Source: Gemmatimonadaceae bacterium (GTDB lineage: Bacteria > Gemmatimonadota > Gemmatimonadetes > Gemmatimonadales > Gemmatimonadaceae). Taken from it: DNA of 64,000 nt. A model generated the notes under the pieces. That model ran no database searches, was not told the DNA's origin, and was given only the letters and a program-made list of their open reading frames with translations. Positions 18,312 to 27,134 of this stretch are shown piece after piece. The stretch is from positions 1 to 64,000 of the forward strand of contig JACDCY010000002.1 of the NCBI GenBank assembly GCA_013817305.1, read 5' to 3'. Position numbers and translations under genes: made by a program. Every line of letters starts with the position of its first letter. Position 1 is the first letter of the stretch.

Positions 18312-18437
18312 TCGCGGGGTGGCTCGCGTAGTGCGTCACCCGTCTATCCGTCGTTTTGTTTTCCCGTCTTTTAACCCAGTCAACGTCCTTACGGGTAACT
18401 CAACGACGGGCAACGCTCTACGCGAGCCACCCCGCGA
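18312..18437. repeat. hairpin repeat copy B, right of the four-helix-bundle gene
   Basis: The ends at 18312-18344 and 18405-18437 are a 33-base inverted repeat with three mismatches; weaker pairing continues outward to about 18299 and 18450. It is an inverted relative of copy A at 17723-17834, matching in both arms and in the loop region. Its right flank (GAGCGCCTAGA) reaches the queA stop codon at 18460-18462, so the end of queA may have been rebuilt by the insertion. Confidence 0.85.
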
Positions 18438-18459
18438 GAAAGTCTGGGGCAACGAGCGC

Positions 18460-19494
18460 CTAGACTATCAACATCGCATCCCCGTACGAAAAAAATCTGT
18501 ATCGCTCACCAATGGCCGTCCGGTACGCCTCCATCGCCAAGTCGTACTCTGCGAACGCCGCAACAAGCATTAGCAGCGTAGACCGTGGCAGATGGAAGTT
18601 GGTCAGCAGGCGATCTACCGCCTTGAATTCGTAACCCGGCCGGATGAACATCGCGGTCTCTCCGGCTGCGGCAGCGAACATCCCGCCCGAGATTGCGCTT
18701 TCTAGCGTTCGAACCGCGGTCGTCCCTACTGCCGTGACCTTTCCGCCTCGCCTACGCACCGCGTTGAGCTGCTGCGCAGTCTCTGCGGAAACCGAAAAAC
18801 ATTCCTCGTGCATTACGTGATCGGCGGGGTCGTCCACGTCCACGGGCTTGAACGTTCCAGCCCCTACGTGCAACACCACTTCCGCGATACTCACATCCCG
18901 GTGGCGGATCGCGTCGAGCACCTGCTCGGTGAAGTGCAAGCCGGCTGTCGGTGCGGCGACCGAGCCCGGCTCGCGCGCGTACACTGTCTGATATCGTGTC
19001 GCGTCTTCGCTTTCGTCGGCTCGGCGGATGTAAGGCGGCAACGGAATGTGGCCGAACCGCTCAATGGCTTCGTCGAACGGCAGGTCGCTGTGCAGCTGCA
19101 CGATTCGCGTCCCGCGTTCGGTGATCTCGAGAATTTCTACCTCGAGCTGCGATGACACAGAGATTTTGCGGCCAGGCTTGAGCTTCCCCCCCGGGTGCAC
19201 CATGGCCTCGTATCGTCCGTCAGCGAGCGACTTGATCAGCATCACCTCGGCGGGCGCGCCGCTGTCCCGGGTACCGAGCAGCCGCGCGCGGATGACTTTG
19301 CTGGTGTTGAGGACGAGGGCGTCACCGGCGGAGAAAAATCCGGGGAGGTCGGCGAACTTCCGGTGGGTGATCGTCCCGGCCGCGCGGTCCAGCACCATCA
19401 GCCTGCTCTCGTCTCGTTTTTGCGCGGGAGTCTGCGCTATGAGCTCGGGCGGAAGCTCGAAGTCGTAGTCCGACGTCCGGCTGCCGGCCGGCAT
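18460..19494 (-). CDS. queA: S-adenosylmethionine:tRNA ribosyltransferase-isomerase
   Basis: QueA adds the epoxycyclopentane moiety from SAM to preQ1 in tRNA. The 344-residue protein has the opening SDYDFELPPELIAQTPA, the VLNTSKVIRARL strand, the APTAGLHFTE motif, the VGAGTFKPV stretch, and the C-terminal TNFHLPRSTLLMLV and YRFFSYGDAM. The ATG at 19494 lies seven bases after the ruvB stop. The last codons and stop lie against repeat copy B, but the C-terminal motif is intact. Confidence 0.96.
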   Translation of the reverse strand: MPAGSRTSDYDFELPPELIAQTPAQKRDESRLMVLDRAAGTITHRKFADLPGFFSAGDALVLNTSKVIRARLLGTRDSGAPAEVMLIKSLADGRYEAMVHPGGKLKPGRKISVSSQLEVEILEITERGTRIVQLHSDLPFDEAIERFGHIPLPPYIRRADESEDATRYQTVYAREPGSVAAPTAGLHFTEQVLDAIRHRDVSIAEVVLHVGAGTFKPVDVDDPADHVMHEECFSVSAETAQQLNAVRRRGGKVTAVGTTAVRTLESAISGGMFAAAAGETAMFIRPGYEFKAVDRLLTNFHLPRSTLLMLVAAFAEYDLAMEAYRTAIGERYRFFSYGDAMLIV

Positions 19495-19501
19495 CCCGCT
19501 T

Positions 19502-20545
19502 TCAGCGCTGAAAGAGACTGGGCTGGCTCCCGCCACCGCTCGCTCCCGCGGGCGGAGTGTAGCCGAAGTGGCGGTACGCCTGCGCAGTCGCAACGCGTCC
19601 GCGCGGCGTGCGGTGGAGGAATCCGTTCTGCACGAGGAAAGGCTCGTACACCTCTTCGATGGTGTCCGCGTCTTCGCCGACGGCCGCAGCGATGGAGCCG
19701 ATCCCCACCGGCCCGCCGTCGAACTTCTCGATCACCGCCTTCAAAAGCCGCGTGTCCATCTCGTCGAGCCCGAACTGATCTACCTCCAGAAGCTGGAGCG
19801 CATCGTGCGCGACGCCGCGCGTGATCCGTCCGTCCGCTTTTACCTGGGCGAAGTCCCGAATTCGCCGGAGCAATCGGTTAGCGACTCGCGGCGTGCCGCG
19901 TGAGCGGCTCGCAATTTCCAGCGCCCCCTCGGCGTCCACGTACACGCCGAGCACGTCTGCGGTTCGGCGGACGATCTGCTCGAGGTCCGCCGTCGGATAG
20001 TAGTTCAGCCGCTGCTCGATGCCGAATCGCGCGCGCAGCGGCGGCGTAAGCAGGCCGAGTCGCGTAGTCGCGCCGATCAGCGTGAACTTCTCCACGGGCA
20101 TCGTGATAGTCTGCGCTTTGGGTCCCTCCGACAGACGGATGTCGATCCGGTAATCCTCCATCGCGGGATACAGGAACTCCTCGATGATCGGCCGGAGGCG
20201 GTGGATCTCGTCGATGAACAGGATGTCGCGCTCGCGCAGATTCGTCAGGGTGCCGACGAGATCGCCCGGCTTCTCGAGCGCGGGTCCTGAAGTCTGGCGC
20301 ACGTTCACGCCCAGCTCTCGTCCGATCAGCTCGGCGAGGGTCGTCTTCCCGAGCCCGGGCGGCCCGAAGAACAGCGTATGGTCCAATGCTTCGCGCCGGG
20401 CGAGCGCCGCTTCTATATAGATGCGCAGGCTCTCCTTCACGCGGTCCTGCCCGATGAATTCGTTCAGCGCCTGGGGACGGAGCGAGAGTTCCACCACCGA
20501 TTCCTCGGTTAGTGCCTCGGGCGTAGTGATCTCCGTCCGGCTCAT
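19502..20545 (-). CDS. ruvB: Holliday junction branch-migration helicase RuvB
   Basis: RuvB is the AAA+ motor that migrates Holliday junctions with RuvA. The protein of 347 residues shows Walker [14 protein letters not shown], Walker [11 protein letters not shown], sensor 1 [19 protein letters not shown], and the C-terminal winged helix ([10 protein letters not shown]). The ATG at 20545 starts one base after the aminotransferase stop. RuvA and RuvC lie 2.5 kb upstream, separated by an aminotransferase and a Fic gene. Confidence 0.97.
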   Translation of the reverse strand: MSRTEITTPEALTEESVVELSLRPQALNEFIGQDRVKESLRIYIEAALARREALDHTLFFGPPGLGKTTLAELIGRELGVNVRQTSGPALEKPGDLVGTLTNLRERDILFIDEIHRLRPIIEEFLYPAMEDYRIDIRLSEGPKAQTITMPVEKFTLIGATTRLGLLTPPLRARFGIEQRLNYYPTADLEQIVRRTADVLGVYVDAEGALEIASRSRGTPRVANRLLRRIRDFAQVKADGRITRGVAHDALQLLEVDQFGLDEMDTRLLKAVIEKFDGGPVGIGSIAAAVGEDADTIEEVYEPFLVQNGFLHRTPRGRVATAQAYRHFGYTPPAGASGGGSQPSLFQR

Positions 20546-20546
20546 T

Positions 20547-21704
20547 CTAGACCCGCGCCGCCAGCTTCGACAAACGCTCGGCTGCGCGCTCCAGCGTCTC
20601 GAGCTTCTTGCAGAAGGCAAAGCGCGTGTAGTTCTTCGCGGTGCCGGCGTCGTGATAGAACGTCGATCCGGGGACAGTCGCGACGCCGATCTCCTCGGCC
20701 AGCCACATGGCGAACGGAACGTCGGCCAGGTCGCTCAGCCCCGAGAAATCCGCGAGCACGTAGTACGCGCCCTCGGGTGCCGTGCACTTGAAACCCGCCT
20801 CGTGCAGCGCAGGCATGATGAGATCGCGTCGCGCGCGGTAATCCAGCGCCATGCGGTTGTAGTAGTCGCGATCGAATGCCATCCCGATCGCACCGGCCGC
20901 CTGCAGCGGAGCGGGCGCGCCAACGGTCAGAAAGTCGTGGACTTTTCTGATCGCCGTGGATGCGAGCTGCGGGGCGATCGCGTAACCCAGCCGCCACCCC
21001 GTGCAGCTGAACGTCTTGGACAGGCCGGAGATCGTGACAGTCCGGTCCTTCATTCCTGGAAACGTCGCGAGCACGTGGTGGTTTCCCGCGTAGATGATGT
21101 GCTCGTAGATCTCGTCGGTTATTGCGATCGCGTCGTACTCGATGCACAGCTCGGCGATCAGCGACATCTCGTCGCGCGTAAACACGCGCCCGCTCGGATT
21201 GTGCGGAGAGTTCACGACTATCGCGCGCGTCTTCTTCGAGAACGCCTTGCGCAGACGGTCGCCGTCGAGCGTCCAGTTGGGCGGCTCGAGCGGGACGTAC
21301 ACGGGCTTGGCCGCCGAGAGGATCGCGTCGGGCCCGTAGTTCTCGTAGTACGGCTCGATGACGACTACCTCGTCGCCGGGATCGACGAGCGCCAGAAAGG
21401 TCGCCGCCATCGCTTCGGTTCCGCCACAGCAGACCGTCACGTCCGTTTCAGGATCAACTTCCATCCCGTACCATCGGCGGTACTTCTCCGCGATGGCGAG
21501 CCGCAGCGCCGGCGAACCCCAGGTGATCGCGTACTGGTTGACGTCGCCATGGATCGCCGCGCACGCGGCGTCTTTCATCGGCGCGGGCATCGGGAAGTCG
21601 GGAAATCCCTGCGCGAGATTCACGGCGCCGGTGCGATTGGCGACGCGGGTCATCTCGCGGATCATGGATTCGGCGAACGTGGCGGTGCGGGCGGCGGTAT
21701 GCAC
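20547..21704 (-). CDS. class I/II pyridoxal-phosphate aminotransferase
   Basis: The 385-residue enzyme is a fold-type I aminotransferase. It has [10 protein letters not shown] near the N-terminus, the [10 protein letters not shown] strand, [11 protein letters not shown] with the PLP-contacting aspartate and tyrosine, and [15 protein letters not shown]-type [16 protein letters not shown] with the PLP lysine. It most resembles kynurenine/methionine aminotransferases (YbdL type), which act on 2-oxo acids such as 4-methylthio-2-oxobutanoate. It lies directly before ruvB. Confidence 0.9.
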   Translation of the reverse strand: MHTAARTATFAESMIREMTRVANRTGAVNLAQGFPDFPMPAPMKDAACAAIHGDVNQYAITWGSPALRLAIAEKYRRWYGMEVDPETDVTVCCGGTEAMAATFLALVDPGDEVVVIEPYYENYGPDAILSAAKPVYVPLEPPNWTLDGDRLRKAFSKKTRAIVVNSPHNPSGRVFTRDEMSLIAELCIEYDAIAITDEIYEHIIYAGNHHVLATFPGMKDRTVTISGLSKTFSCTGWRLGYAIAPQLASTAIRKVHDFLTVGAPAPLQAAGAIGMAFDRDYYNRMALDYRARRDLIMPALHEAGFKCTAPEGAYYVLADFSGLSDLADVPFAMWLAEEIGVATVPGSTFYHDAGTAKNYTRFAFCKKLETLERAAERLSKLAARV

Positions 21705-21772
21705 GATTGGGCGGTTTTGTCCGGGTTGCGGTTAAGGTAACTCGGGAAATGACCCGCGGCGTGCATGTGTCA

Positions 21773-22966
21773 TCACCCCGGAAAACGGCCGGCTTCCAGG
21801 CCGGCGAGCAGGCTCAACAGCCCGGCCGCTTCCCACGACTGTCTCCGGCTCGATTGCGCCAACGGAATGAGGACGCCGGCATCCGTGAGCTCGGCGAGCG
21901 CCTGGTAAACCGCTGCCTTCGCGCGGCCCGTTACGGCCGCGGCGATCGAGGCGGTGATTATCGGATGCGCCGGCAGCTCATTGATTAGCGCCCACGCCGT
22001 CGCGTCCGCGCGCGGGCCCGCGCCGGCCGTGAGCTGTGCCCGCCACCCCTCGCTCAGCTCCGCGACAGCCTTCAGGTATGCTCTCGCAAGGTCCGCCGCA
22101 CGCGCCGTCGACTCGGCGAACTGCCGAATCCAGTTTCCGACGTCTTCTCCCCGGAATCCCACCAGGCCATTGATGTAGCGGTCGCGGCCGGCGGCGAGCA
22201 CCACACTGATGGGCGGGACATATCCATGAGCGATCCCGCGGCGCCGCAGGACGACGTGAATCAGTGCGCGTCCGACCCGCCCGTTGCCGTCGTCGAAAGG
22301 GTGGATCGTCTCGAATTGCGCGTGGACCAGCGCAGCCTGCACGATGGGCGGAAGCTCCTCCTGATTCATCGCGTCGCACAGATCTGAAAGCAGTCTGTGA
22401 ATTGCCTCCGGCGGAGGCGGTACGAAATCCGCAGCGCACGGATTGTAATCGTTCCCGCCAATCCAGTTTTGCTCAGAGCGAATTCGGCCGGCTATTCCAG
22501 GGTTCGCGAACTTCTCTGCGAGTCGGGCATGAATGGATAGGAGATCGCTGATACCGAACGTTGCGGCGTTGGCTGCTTCTTCGACGGAAAGCGTCATCGC
22601 GTCAATGTTCGCGAGAATCTCCAGCGCCGTTGCGCTGGTCCTCTCGCCCATTTCAGCCCTGGCTTCCGCGCGGGCAAGCTCGCGCGGTCCGAGCTGCATG
22701 CCCTCGACCTTCGACGATGCGATGGATTCGGTTCGTAACAGGAGTCGCGCGAGCGGGGCGAGGGCGGGATATGCGCCGGCATTCAGGGATTGGATGGCGC
22801 GTTCCGCGTACGAGACCAGGCCTGCGGTATCGGCACCCAGACTCAACTCGAGATTCTGGATCGGGTCGGGCACGAAGGCGCTGTACCGGCATGCCTTCCG
22901 GTACCTTGATGGCCCGTACGCTCGTGGCTGATGGTGCCATGTCCGATCCAGATATCGTCCTGGCAT
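21773..22966 (-). CDS. Fic-domain protein (AMPylase type, with inhibitory helix)
   Basis: Fic proteins transfer AMP or other phosphate-containing groups to hydroxyls of target proteins. The 397-residue protein has the catalytic loop TIHPFDDGNGRVGRALI (HxFxxGNGRxGR) near residue 210. The N-terminal SSKVEGMQ fits the [S/T]xxxE[G/N] inhibitory helix, so the enzyme is probably self-inhibited. The last 70 residues look like a winged-helix domain (TASIAAAVTGRAKAAVYQAL) that could bind the palindrome just upstream. The ATG at 22966 has GGAG four bases before it. The gene interrupts the ruvCA-ruvB order. Confidence 0.92.
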   Translation of the reverse strand: MPGRYLDRTWHHQPRAYGPSRYRKACRYSAFVPDPIQNLELSLGADTAGLVSYAERAIQSLNAGAYPALAPLARLLLRTESIASSKVEGMQLGPRELARAEARAEMGERTSATALEILANIDAMTLSVEEAANAATFGISDLLSIHARLAEKFANPGIAGRIRSEQNWIGGNDYNPCAADFVPPPPEAIHRLLSDLCDAMNQEELPPIVQAALVHAQFETIHPFDDGNGRVGRALIHVVLRRRGIAHGYVPPISVVLAAGRDRYINGLVGFRGEDVGNWIRQFAESTARAADLARAYLKAVAELSEGWRAQLTAGAGPRADATAWALINELPAHPIITASIAAAVTGRAKAAVYQALAELTDAGVLIPLAQSSRRQSWEAAGLLSLLAGLEAGRFPG

Positions 22967-22988
22967 CCTGCTCCGTGATACCCGGGTT

Positions 22989-23015
22989 AGTTCAGTTTAA
23001 CATGTATTCTGAACT
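22989..23015. promoter_or_regulatory. palindrome upstream of fic, likely operator
   Basis: The arms AGTTCAG (22989-22995) and CTGAACT (23009-23015) are perfect inverted copies around a 13-base AT-rich spacer centred on ACATGT. A third partial copy (GAGTTCTGAA) lies at about 23028-23037. The site begins 23 bases before the fic start, in the only AT-rich stretch of the neighbourhood, and overlaps plausible -10 sequences (TATTATAG on the minus strand). Autoregulation by the Fic C-terminal domain is an inference. Confidence 0.6.
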
Positions 23016-23127
23016 ATAATATAGGTTGAGTTCTGAAAACACGAGCTAATGGCATGAGAGGAGCCTAACTTGCCGTCGGCTAAACTTCGGGATATATTCG
23101 GGGTAAGCGTCTTACCGGAGCCACCCG

Positions 23128-23724
23128 CTACCGCCTTCCCAGCTCCGCGAGCGCTCCCCGGATAACCTCGGACACGCTCTGCCCGCCGCCGTCGAGCGCG
23201 GCCCTTACCGCTCGCTCCGCATCGTTCTGCGAATAGCCCAGCGACACCAGCGCCCGGAGCGCGTCTTCGCTTCCACCCCCGCGCACGGGTTCGCCGGTGA
23301 AATCCTCGCCCTCGAGCACATCGTCCAGCTTGTCACCCAGATCAAGAACCATCCGCTCGGCGGTCTTGCGCCCCACGCGCGGCACGCCTTGGAGCGTGGC
23401 AATGTCCTTTTCCCGCAGAGCACGAATCAACCGGCGCGCGGACAGCGCGGACAGCATGCCGAGCGCGAGCGCCGGTCCCACTCCATTCGCGGTGAGCAGC
23501 TTCCGAAACAGCCGACGCTCCATCTCGCTGCTGAACGCGAACAGTTGCCAGCCGTCATCCTTCACTACGACGTGCGTCGGAAGCGAAATCTCCTCGCCCA
23601 CCTTCGGCAGAATCTCGACCACGCTCAGCGGGATATGCGCTTCGTACGCGACCCCCCCGGCGGTCATGATCTCGACTCGATCGATCGAACGCGCAGCGAC
23701 CTTACCAGCCACACGCGAGATCAT
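23128..23724 (-). CDS. ruvA: Holliday junction branch-migration protein RuvA
   Basis: RuvA is the tetrameric DNA-binding partner of RuvB. The 198-residue protein begins MISRVAGKVAARS, has the HVVVKDDGWQLFAF strand, two helix-hairpin-helix motifs (LLTANGVGPALAL and LQGVPRVGRKTAER), and the C-terminal RuvB-binding domain (ALRALVSLGYSQNDA). The ATG at 23724 overlaps the ruvC stop by four bases. Confidence 0.96.
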   Translation of the reverse strand: MISRVAGKVAARSIDRVEIMTAGGVAYEAHIPLSVVEILPKVGEEISLPTHVVVKDDGWQLFAFSSEMERRLFRKLLTANGVGPALALGMLSALSARRLIRALREKDIATLQGVPRVGRKTAERMVLDLGDKLDDVLEGEDFTGEPVRGGGSEDALRALVSLGYSQNDAERAVRAALDGGGQSVSEVIRGALAELGRR

Positions 23725-24272
23725 CGCGCGAGAGCCGCGGCCAGGGCGCCCACCGTATCGGACTCCCGTTGGATTACAGCGGCGGCGGCGATCTTGCGCC
23801 CGGTCACCGCGCACAGCGCGTGAGCGAGCGCAGCGGCAACACCATCGGCGGCGTCCGCCGGGCGCGGGGGCGCCTTCAATCGGAGCAAGCTCCCCACCAT
23901 GTACTGCACTTGCTCCTTCGTCGCGCTGCCCCTCCCGCACACAGCCTTCTTGATCTCCGCCGGCGCGTACTCGGAAATCTCGAGGCCCGCCTTCGCGCCG
24001 CACAACAGCACGACCCCCCGCGCATGACCGAGCACGATCGTCGTGCGGACGTTGCGCGCGTAGAACACGTCTTCGATGGCCATCGAGTCGGGCTTGTGCC
24101 GCTCGATCAGCTCCGCGATTCCGTCGTGGATGGCGCACAGCCGGTCGGGCAGGGGATCCTTCGGCCGCGTCCTGATGATCCCGCACTCGACCAGCGACGG
24201 CGCGCCCTCGTCGCGACGCACGACTCCGTAGCCGGTTACCGCGGTGCCGGGATCGATCCCGAGGATGATCAC
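23721..24272 (-). CDS. ruvC: crossover junction endodeoxyribonuclease RuvC
   Basis: RuvC cuts Holliday junctions. The 183-residue protein has the RNase H-fold opening ILGIDPGTAVTGYGVV with the first catalytic aspartate, the MAIEDVFYARN strand with the catalytic glutamate, and the C-terminal VAAALAHA helix that holds the remaining acidic position (DAADGVAAA). It begins ten bases after yebC, in the usual yebC-ruvC-ruvA order. Confidence 0.96.
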   Translation of the reverse strand: MIILGIDPGTAVTGYGVVRRDEGAPSLVECGIIRTRPKDPLPDRLCAIHDGIAELIERHKPDSMAIEDVFYARNVRTTIVLGHARGVVLLCGAKAGLEISEYAPAEIKKAVCGRGSATKEQVQYMVGSLLRLKAPPRPADAADGVAAALAHALCAVTGRKIAAAAVIQRESDTVGALAAALAR

Positions 24273-24282
24273 TTTCCGGGCG

Positions 24283-25026
24283 TCATGATTGCGCCATCTC
24301 TTCGACGTCCATGTCGAAGTTCGCGTCCACCTTTTGCACGTCGTCGAGATCCTCGAGCTCCTCCACGAGCTTGAGAACTTCCTCCGCGACTTCGCCCTCG
24401 ACCTTCACGGTGTTCTTCGGGATCCAGGCGATCTCGGCTTCGGCGATCGTCAGCTTCTTTTCTTCAAGCGCAGACTTTACCGCGTGCATCTCCGCAGGGT
24501 CGGTGCTAACTACGAACTGGTCGCCTTCGCGCACAAAGTCCGAAGCGCCAGCATCGAGCGCGATCTCCAGCACCTTGTCTTCATCGAGCTTGTCGGTGCC
24601 GAGGTAGATCTGCCCCCTCCGATCGAACATCCACGCAACGGAGTTGGTGGCGCCGAGGTTGCCGCCGCCACGTGAGAGCTTGAGCCGAACATCGGCGACC
24701 GTGCGGGTGGGATTGTCGGTGACCGCCGAGATCATGAGAGCGACACCGCCGGGCGCGTATCCCTCGTAGGTGACTTCCGTGTACTCCACGCCCTCCAGCT
24801 CGCCCGTCCCTTTCTTGACCGCGCGCTCGATGTTTTCCTTCGGCATCGACGCCGCCTTCGCGGTGTCGATCGCGGTGCGCAGGCGCGGATTACCGGCCGG
24901 GTCGCCCCCACCCAGCTTCGCGGCCATCGTGATCTCGCGAATCAGCTTGGTGAAATGAGCGGCGCGCTTGTTGTCCGTGATGGCTTTGTAGCGCTTGATC
25001 TGCTTCCACTTGCTGTGACCAGCCAT
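24283..25026 (-). CDS. yebC: YebC/PmpR-family transcriptional regulator
   Basis: The 247-residue protein begins MAGHSKWKQIKRYKAITDNK, the invariant YebC opening, and continues with AAKLGGGDPAGNPRLRTAI and YEGYAPGGVALMISAVTDNP. Family members are described as DNA-binding regulators and, more recently, as translation factors that help ribosomes at proline-rich stretches. The length is normal. It is the first gene of the minus-strand block. Confidence 0.95.
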   Translation of the reverse strand: MAGHSKWKQIKRYKAITDNKRAAHFTKLIREITMAAKLGGGDPAGNPRLRTAIDTAKAASMPKENIERAVKKGTGELEGVEYTEVTYEGYAPGGVALMISAVTDNPTRTVADVRLKLSRGGGNLGATNSVAWMFDRRGQIYLGTDKLDEDKVLEIALDAGASDFVREGDQFVVSTDPAEMHAVKSALEEKKLTIAEAEIAWIPKNTVKVEGEVAEEVLKLVEELEDLDDVQKVDANFDMDVEEMAQS

Positions 25027-25091
25027 GGGACCTCAAAGGGCGCTGTTGGCTATCTGTTTCCGTAGCGCTCAATATACGATTCAGACGGCGA

Positions 25092-25487
25092 TCAACCGCC
25101 TAGTCTCAAGGCCAGCGAATCCAGCTCCTGCCCTGAGGCGCCGTCGAGGTACTTGGCGGCTTGGCGCCGAAGTGCGTGTATGGCGGCGGAGATCACCGAG
25201 CGCTCGGCGGACGCGGTGGATTCCGCTGCCGCGAGTAGCGGGGCCCGGATCGTTGTCGGCAGCGCCTGGGATGTCAGCCATGCGCGACAAGCTTCCGCGC
25301 GCTTCTCGCGTAGCTCGGTCGGAAGAGCGTACGGGGGCAGGAGGCCAGCGGCCAGCCGCGCGACCACGAAGCACGCGTTCGCAACTTCCCGGTCACCACC
25401 CAGCGCCGCCCTGCCTACGTGTGCGGCCAGCCCCGGGAGGGGGAAAGGGTTGGACGCGAGAGCGTAGGGGGGAGCGTTCACAGTCAC
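25092..25487 (-). CDS. hypothetical protein, alanine-rich
   Basis: I do not recognise this 131-residue protein. It starts at a GTG (MTVNAPPYALAS), is rich in alanine, leucine and arginine, and is predicted to be mostly helical and soluble. A central basic stretch (LREKRAEACRAWL) is followed by an alanine/serine-rich helix. It lies 65 bases before yebC on the same strand and diverges from the PorX-like gene, so its promoter must lie in the 73 bases at 25488-25560. Coding is supported by context and codon texture only. Confidence 0.55.
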   Translation of the reverse strand: MTVNAPPYALASNPFPLPGLAAHVGRAALGGDREVANACFVVARLAAGLLPPYALPTELREKRAEACRAWLTSQALPTTIRAPLLAAAESTASAERSVISAAIHALRRQAAKYLDGASGQELDSLALRLGG

Positions 25488-25560
25488 ACGACAGAATCTA
25501 GGCCCGCTGGCTCACGCCGGGAACAGCTTTCTCCCGCGCCGGACTTAGATTGAGCCCACA

Positions 25561-27129
25561 ATGTCGCATGCTCCGAAATCGGTGCTTTGGGTCGACGATG
25601 AGAGCGAGCTGCTCGAATCGCACCGCATTTTCCTGCGCTCCAAAGGCTACGAGGTCGAGTGGGCGAGCAACGCCGACGACGCCGTCGAGCTGCTCCGCCG
25701 CCGGCCCTTCGACATCCTGCTCCTCGACGAGCAGATGCCAGGCAAGCGCGGGCTCGAAGCGTACCGCGAGGTGCGCGAGCTGGCGCCCAATCTCCCGGTC
25801 GTCATGGTCACCAAGAGCGAGGAGGATTCCACGCTCCGCGAAGCGATCGGCGTCAACATCCTCGACTATTTGATCAAGCCGATCAATCCGCGTCAGGTCC
25901 TTTCGGTCATCACCCGAATTCTCGACGGACCCAAGATCAGGCAGCAGGCCGTGAGCCGCTCATTCGTGGACCGGTTCCGGCACCTCGAGGCCGAGCGCGA
26001 GCGCGACCTCGACTGGCGCGGCTGGATCGAGCGGTTCGATGAGTTCATGCGCTGGGACGTGGACCTCGCGGCCTCGGGCGAGATGGGGTTGTACGACTCG
26101 CTCCGCGGACTGTATCCCAACATGCACCGCGAGTTCGCGCACTACATGAAGGACGCGTACCCCGCCTGGCTCGCGGACCTCGGCGGGAACAGGCCGCCGC
26201 TCTCCGTCGACATCGTGTCCGAGTTTCTCGTCCCGATCCTGCAGCGGGAGAAAGCGGCGGTGTTCATCGTCGTGGACTGCCTTCGGTTGGACCAGTGGCG
26301 CGTGCTCGAGCCGCTGCTCGCTCCGCACTTCGACGTCGAGACGACGCACTACTACGCGGTGCTGCCGACTGCGACGCCGTACTCCCGCAACTCGCTGTTC
26401 AGCGGGCTGTTCCCGGGAGAGATCGCGAGCCGCTTTCCGGACTGGTGGGGCAGCCCGGAGCGCGAGGACGAATCGCTCAACGCGCACGAGCGCCAGCTTC
26501 TGGAAAAGCACCTGGCCGACCTTGGCGGCGGCGGCGGGGTTCGTTATACCAAGGTTTCCACTGCTTCCAACTCGGACGATCTCGAGCGCCACATGGGACA
26601 GGCGATCTCGCCTACAGGCATCAGCGCGTTCGTGTTCAACTTCGTGGACCTGCTCACGCACGGCCGCAGCGAATCGCAGATCCTGTACGAGGTCGCGCGC
26701 GACGAGATCGCGCTCAGGCAGATAACGCGGCAGTGGTTCCAGCGATCCGCCCTGTTCAGCCTGCTCAAGGAAGCGTCGCGTCGCAAGGTCTCGGTGATCC
26801 TCACGACCGACCACGGCTCCATACACTGCAACACGCCCGCGACCGTTTTCGCCAAGCGGGATGCTACGCTGAATCTCCGGTACAAGTTCGGCGAAGACCT
26901 CCGCGCCGAGCGACCGGAGCAGGCTTTGCTTTACCCCAATGAGGAAGCGGTAAAGCTTCCGAGAAAGGGAAATGGCGCAAACACTCTGCTCGCCACCGGC
27001 GACTGCTTCTTCGTCTATCCCACGAAGCTGCGCGAGTACCAGAGCCGGTACCGGGGATCCTTTCTGCACGGCGGCGTGACGCCGGAAGAAGTCATACTCC
27101 CGCTCGCGCTGCTCACGCCGCGGCCCTGA
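25561..27129 (+). CDS. porX: PorX-type response regulator with PglZ domain
   Basis: Residues 1-125 are a receiver domain: the acidic pair is in LWVDDESELL, the phospho-acceptor is the aspartate in ILLLDEQMPG, and the lysine is in YLIKPINP. Residues from about 200 form a PglZ (alkaline-phosphatase superfamily) domain with VIVDCLRLDQW and LTTDHGSIHCN metal-binding stretches. This REC-helical-PglZ architecture is that of PorX, which controls the type IX secretion system and gliding in Bacteroidota and acts on cyclic oligonucleotides. No porY kinase or T9SS gene is in the window. It heads a run of envelope genes, five bases before the exporter. Confidence 0.9.
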   Translation: MSHAPKSVLWVDDESELLESHRIFLRSKGYEVEWASNADDAVELLRRRPFDILLLDEQMPGKRGLEAYREVRELAPNLPVVMVTKSEEDSTLREAIGVNILDYLIKPINPRQVLSVITRILDGPKIRQQAVSRSFVDRFRHLEAERERDLDWRGWIERFDEFMRWDVDLAASGEMGLYDSLRGLYPNMHREFAHYMKDAYPAWLADLGGNRPPLSVDIVSEFLVPILQREKAAVFIVVDCLRLDQWRVLEPLLAPHFDVETTHYYAVLPTATPYSRNSLFSGLFPGEIASRFPDWWGSPEREDESLNAHERQLLEKHLADLGGGGGVRYTKVSTASNSDDLERHMGQAISPTGISAFVFNFVDLLTHGRSESQILYEVARDEIALRQITRQWFQRSALFSLLKEASRRKVSVILTTDHGSIHCNTPATVFAKRDATLNLRYKFGEDLRAERPEQALLYPNEEAVKLPRKGNGANTLLATGDCFFVYPTKLREYQSRYRGSFLHGGVTPEEVILPLALLTPRP

Positions 27130-27134
27130 CGCCA

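Noticed and set aside
23102-23116. Six-base hairpin GGTAAG/CTTACC after ruvA
   Set aside because: The stem is short, with no T-run in either direction, so it is not reported as a terminator.
25960-27069. 369-codon minus-strand open frame opposite porX
   Set aside because: It is a GC-driven shadow of the PglZ domain, without a family match or ribosome binding site.
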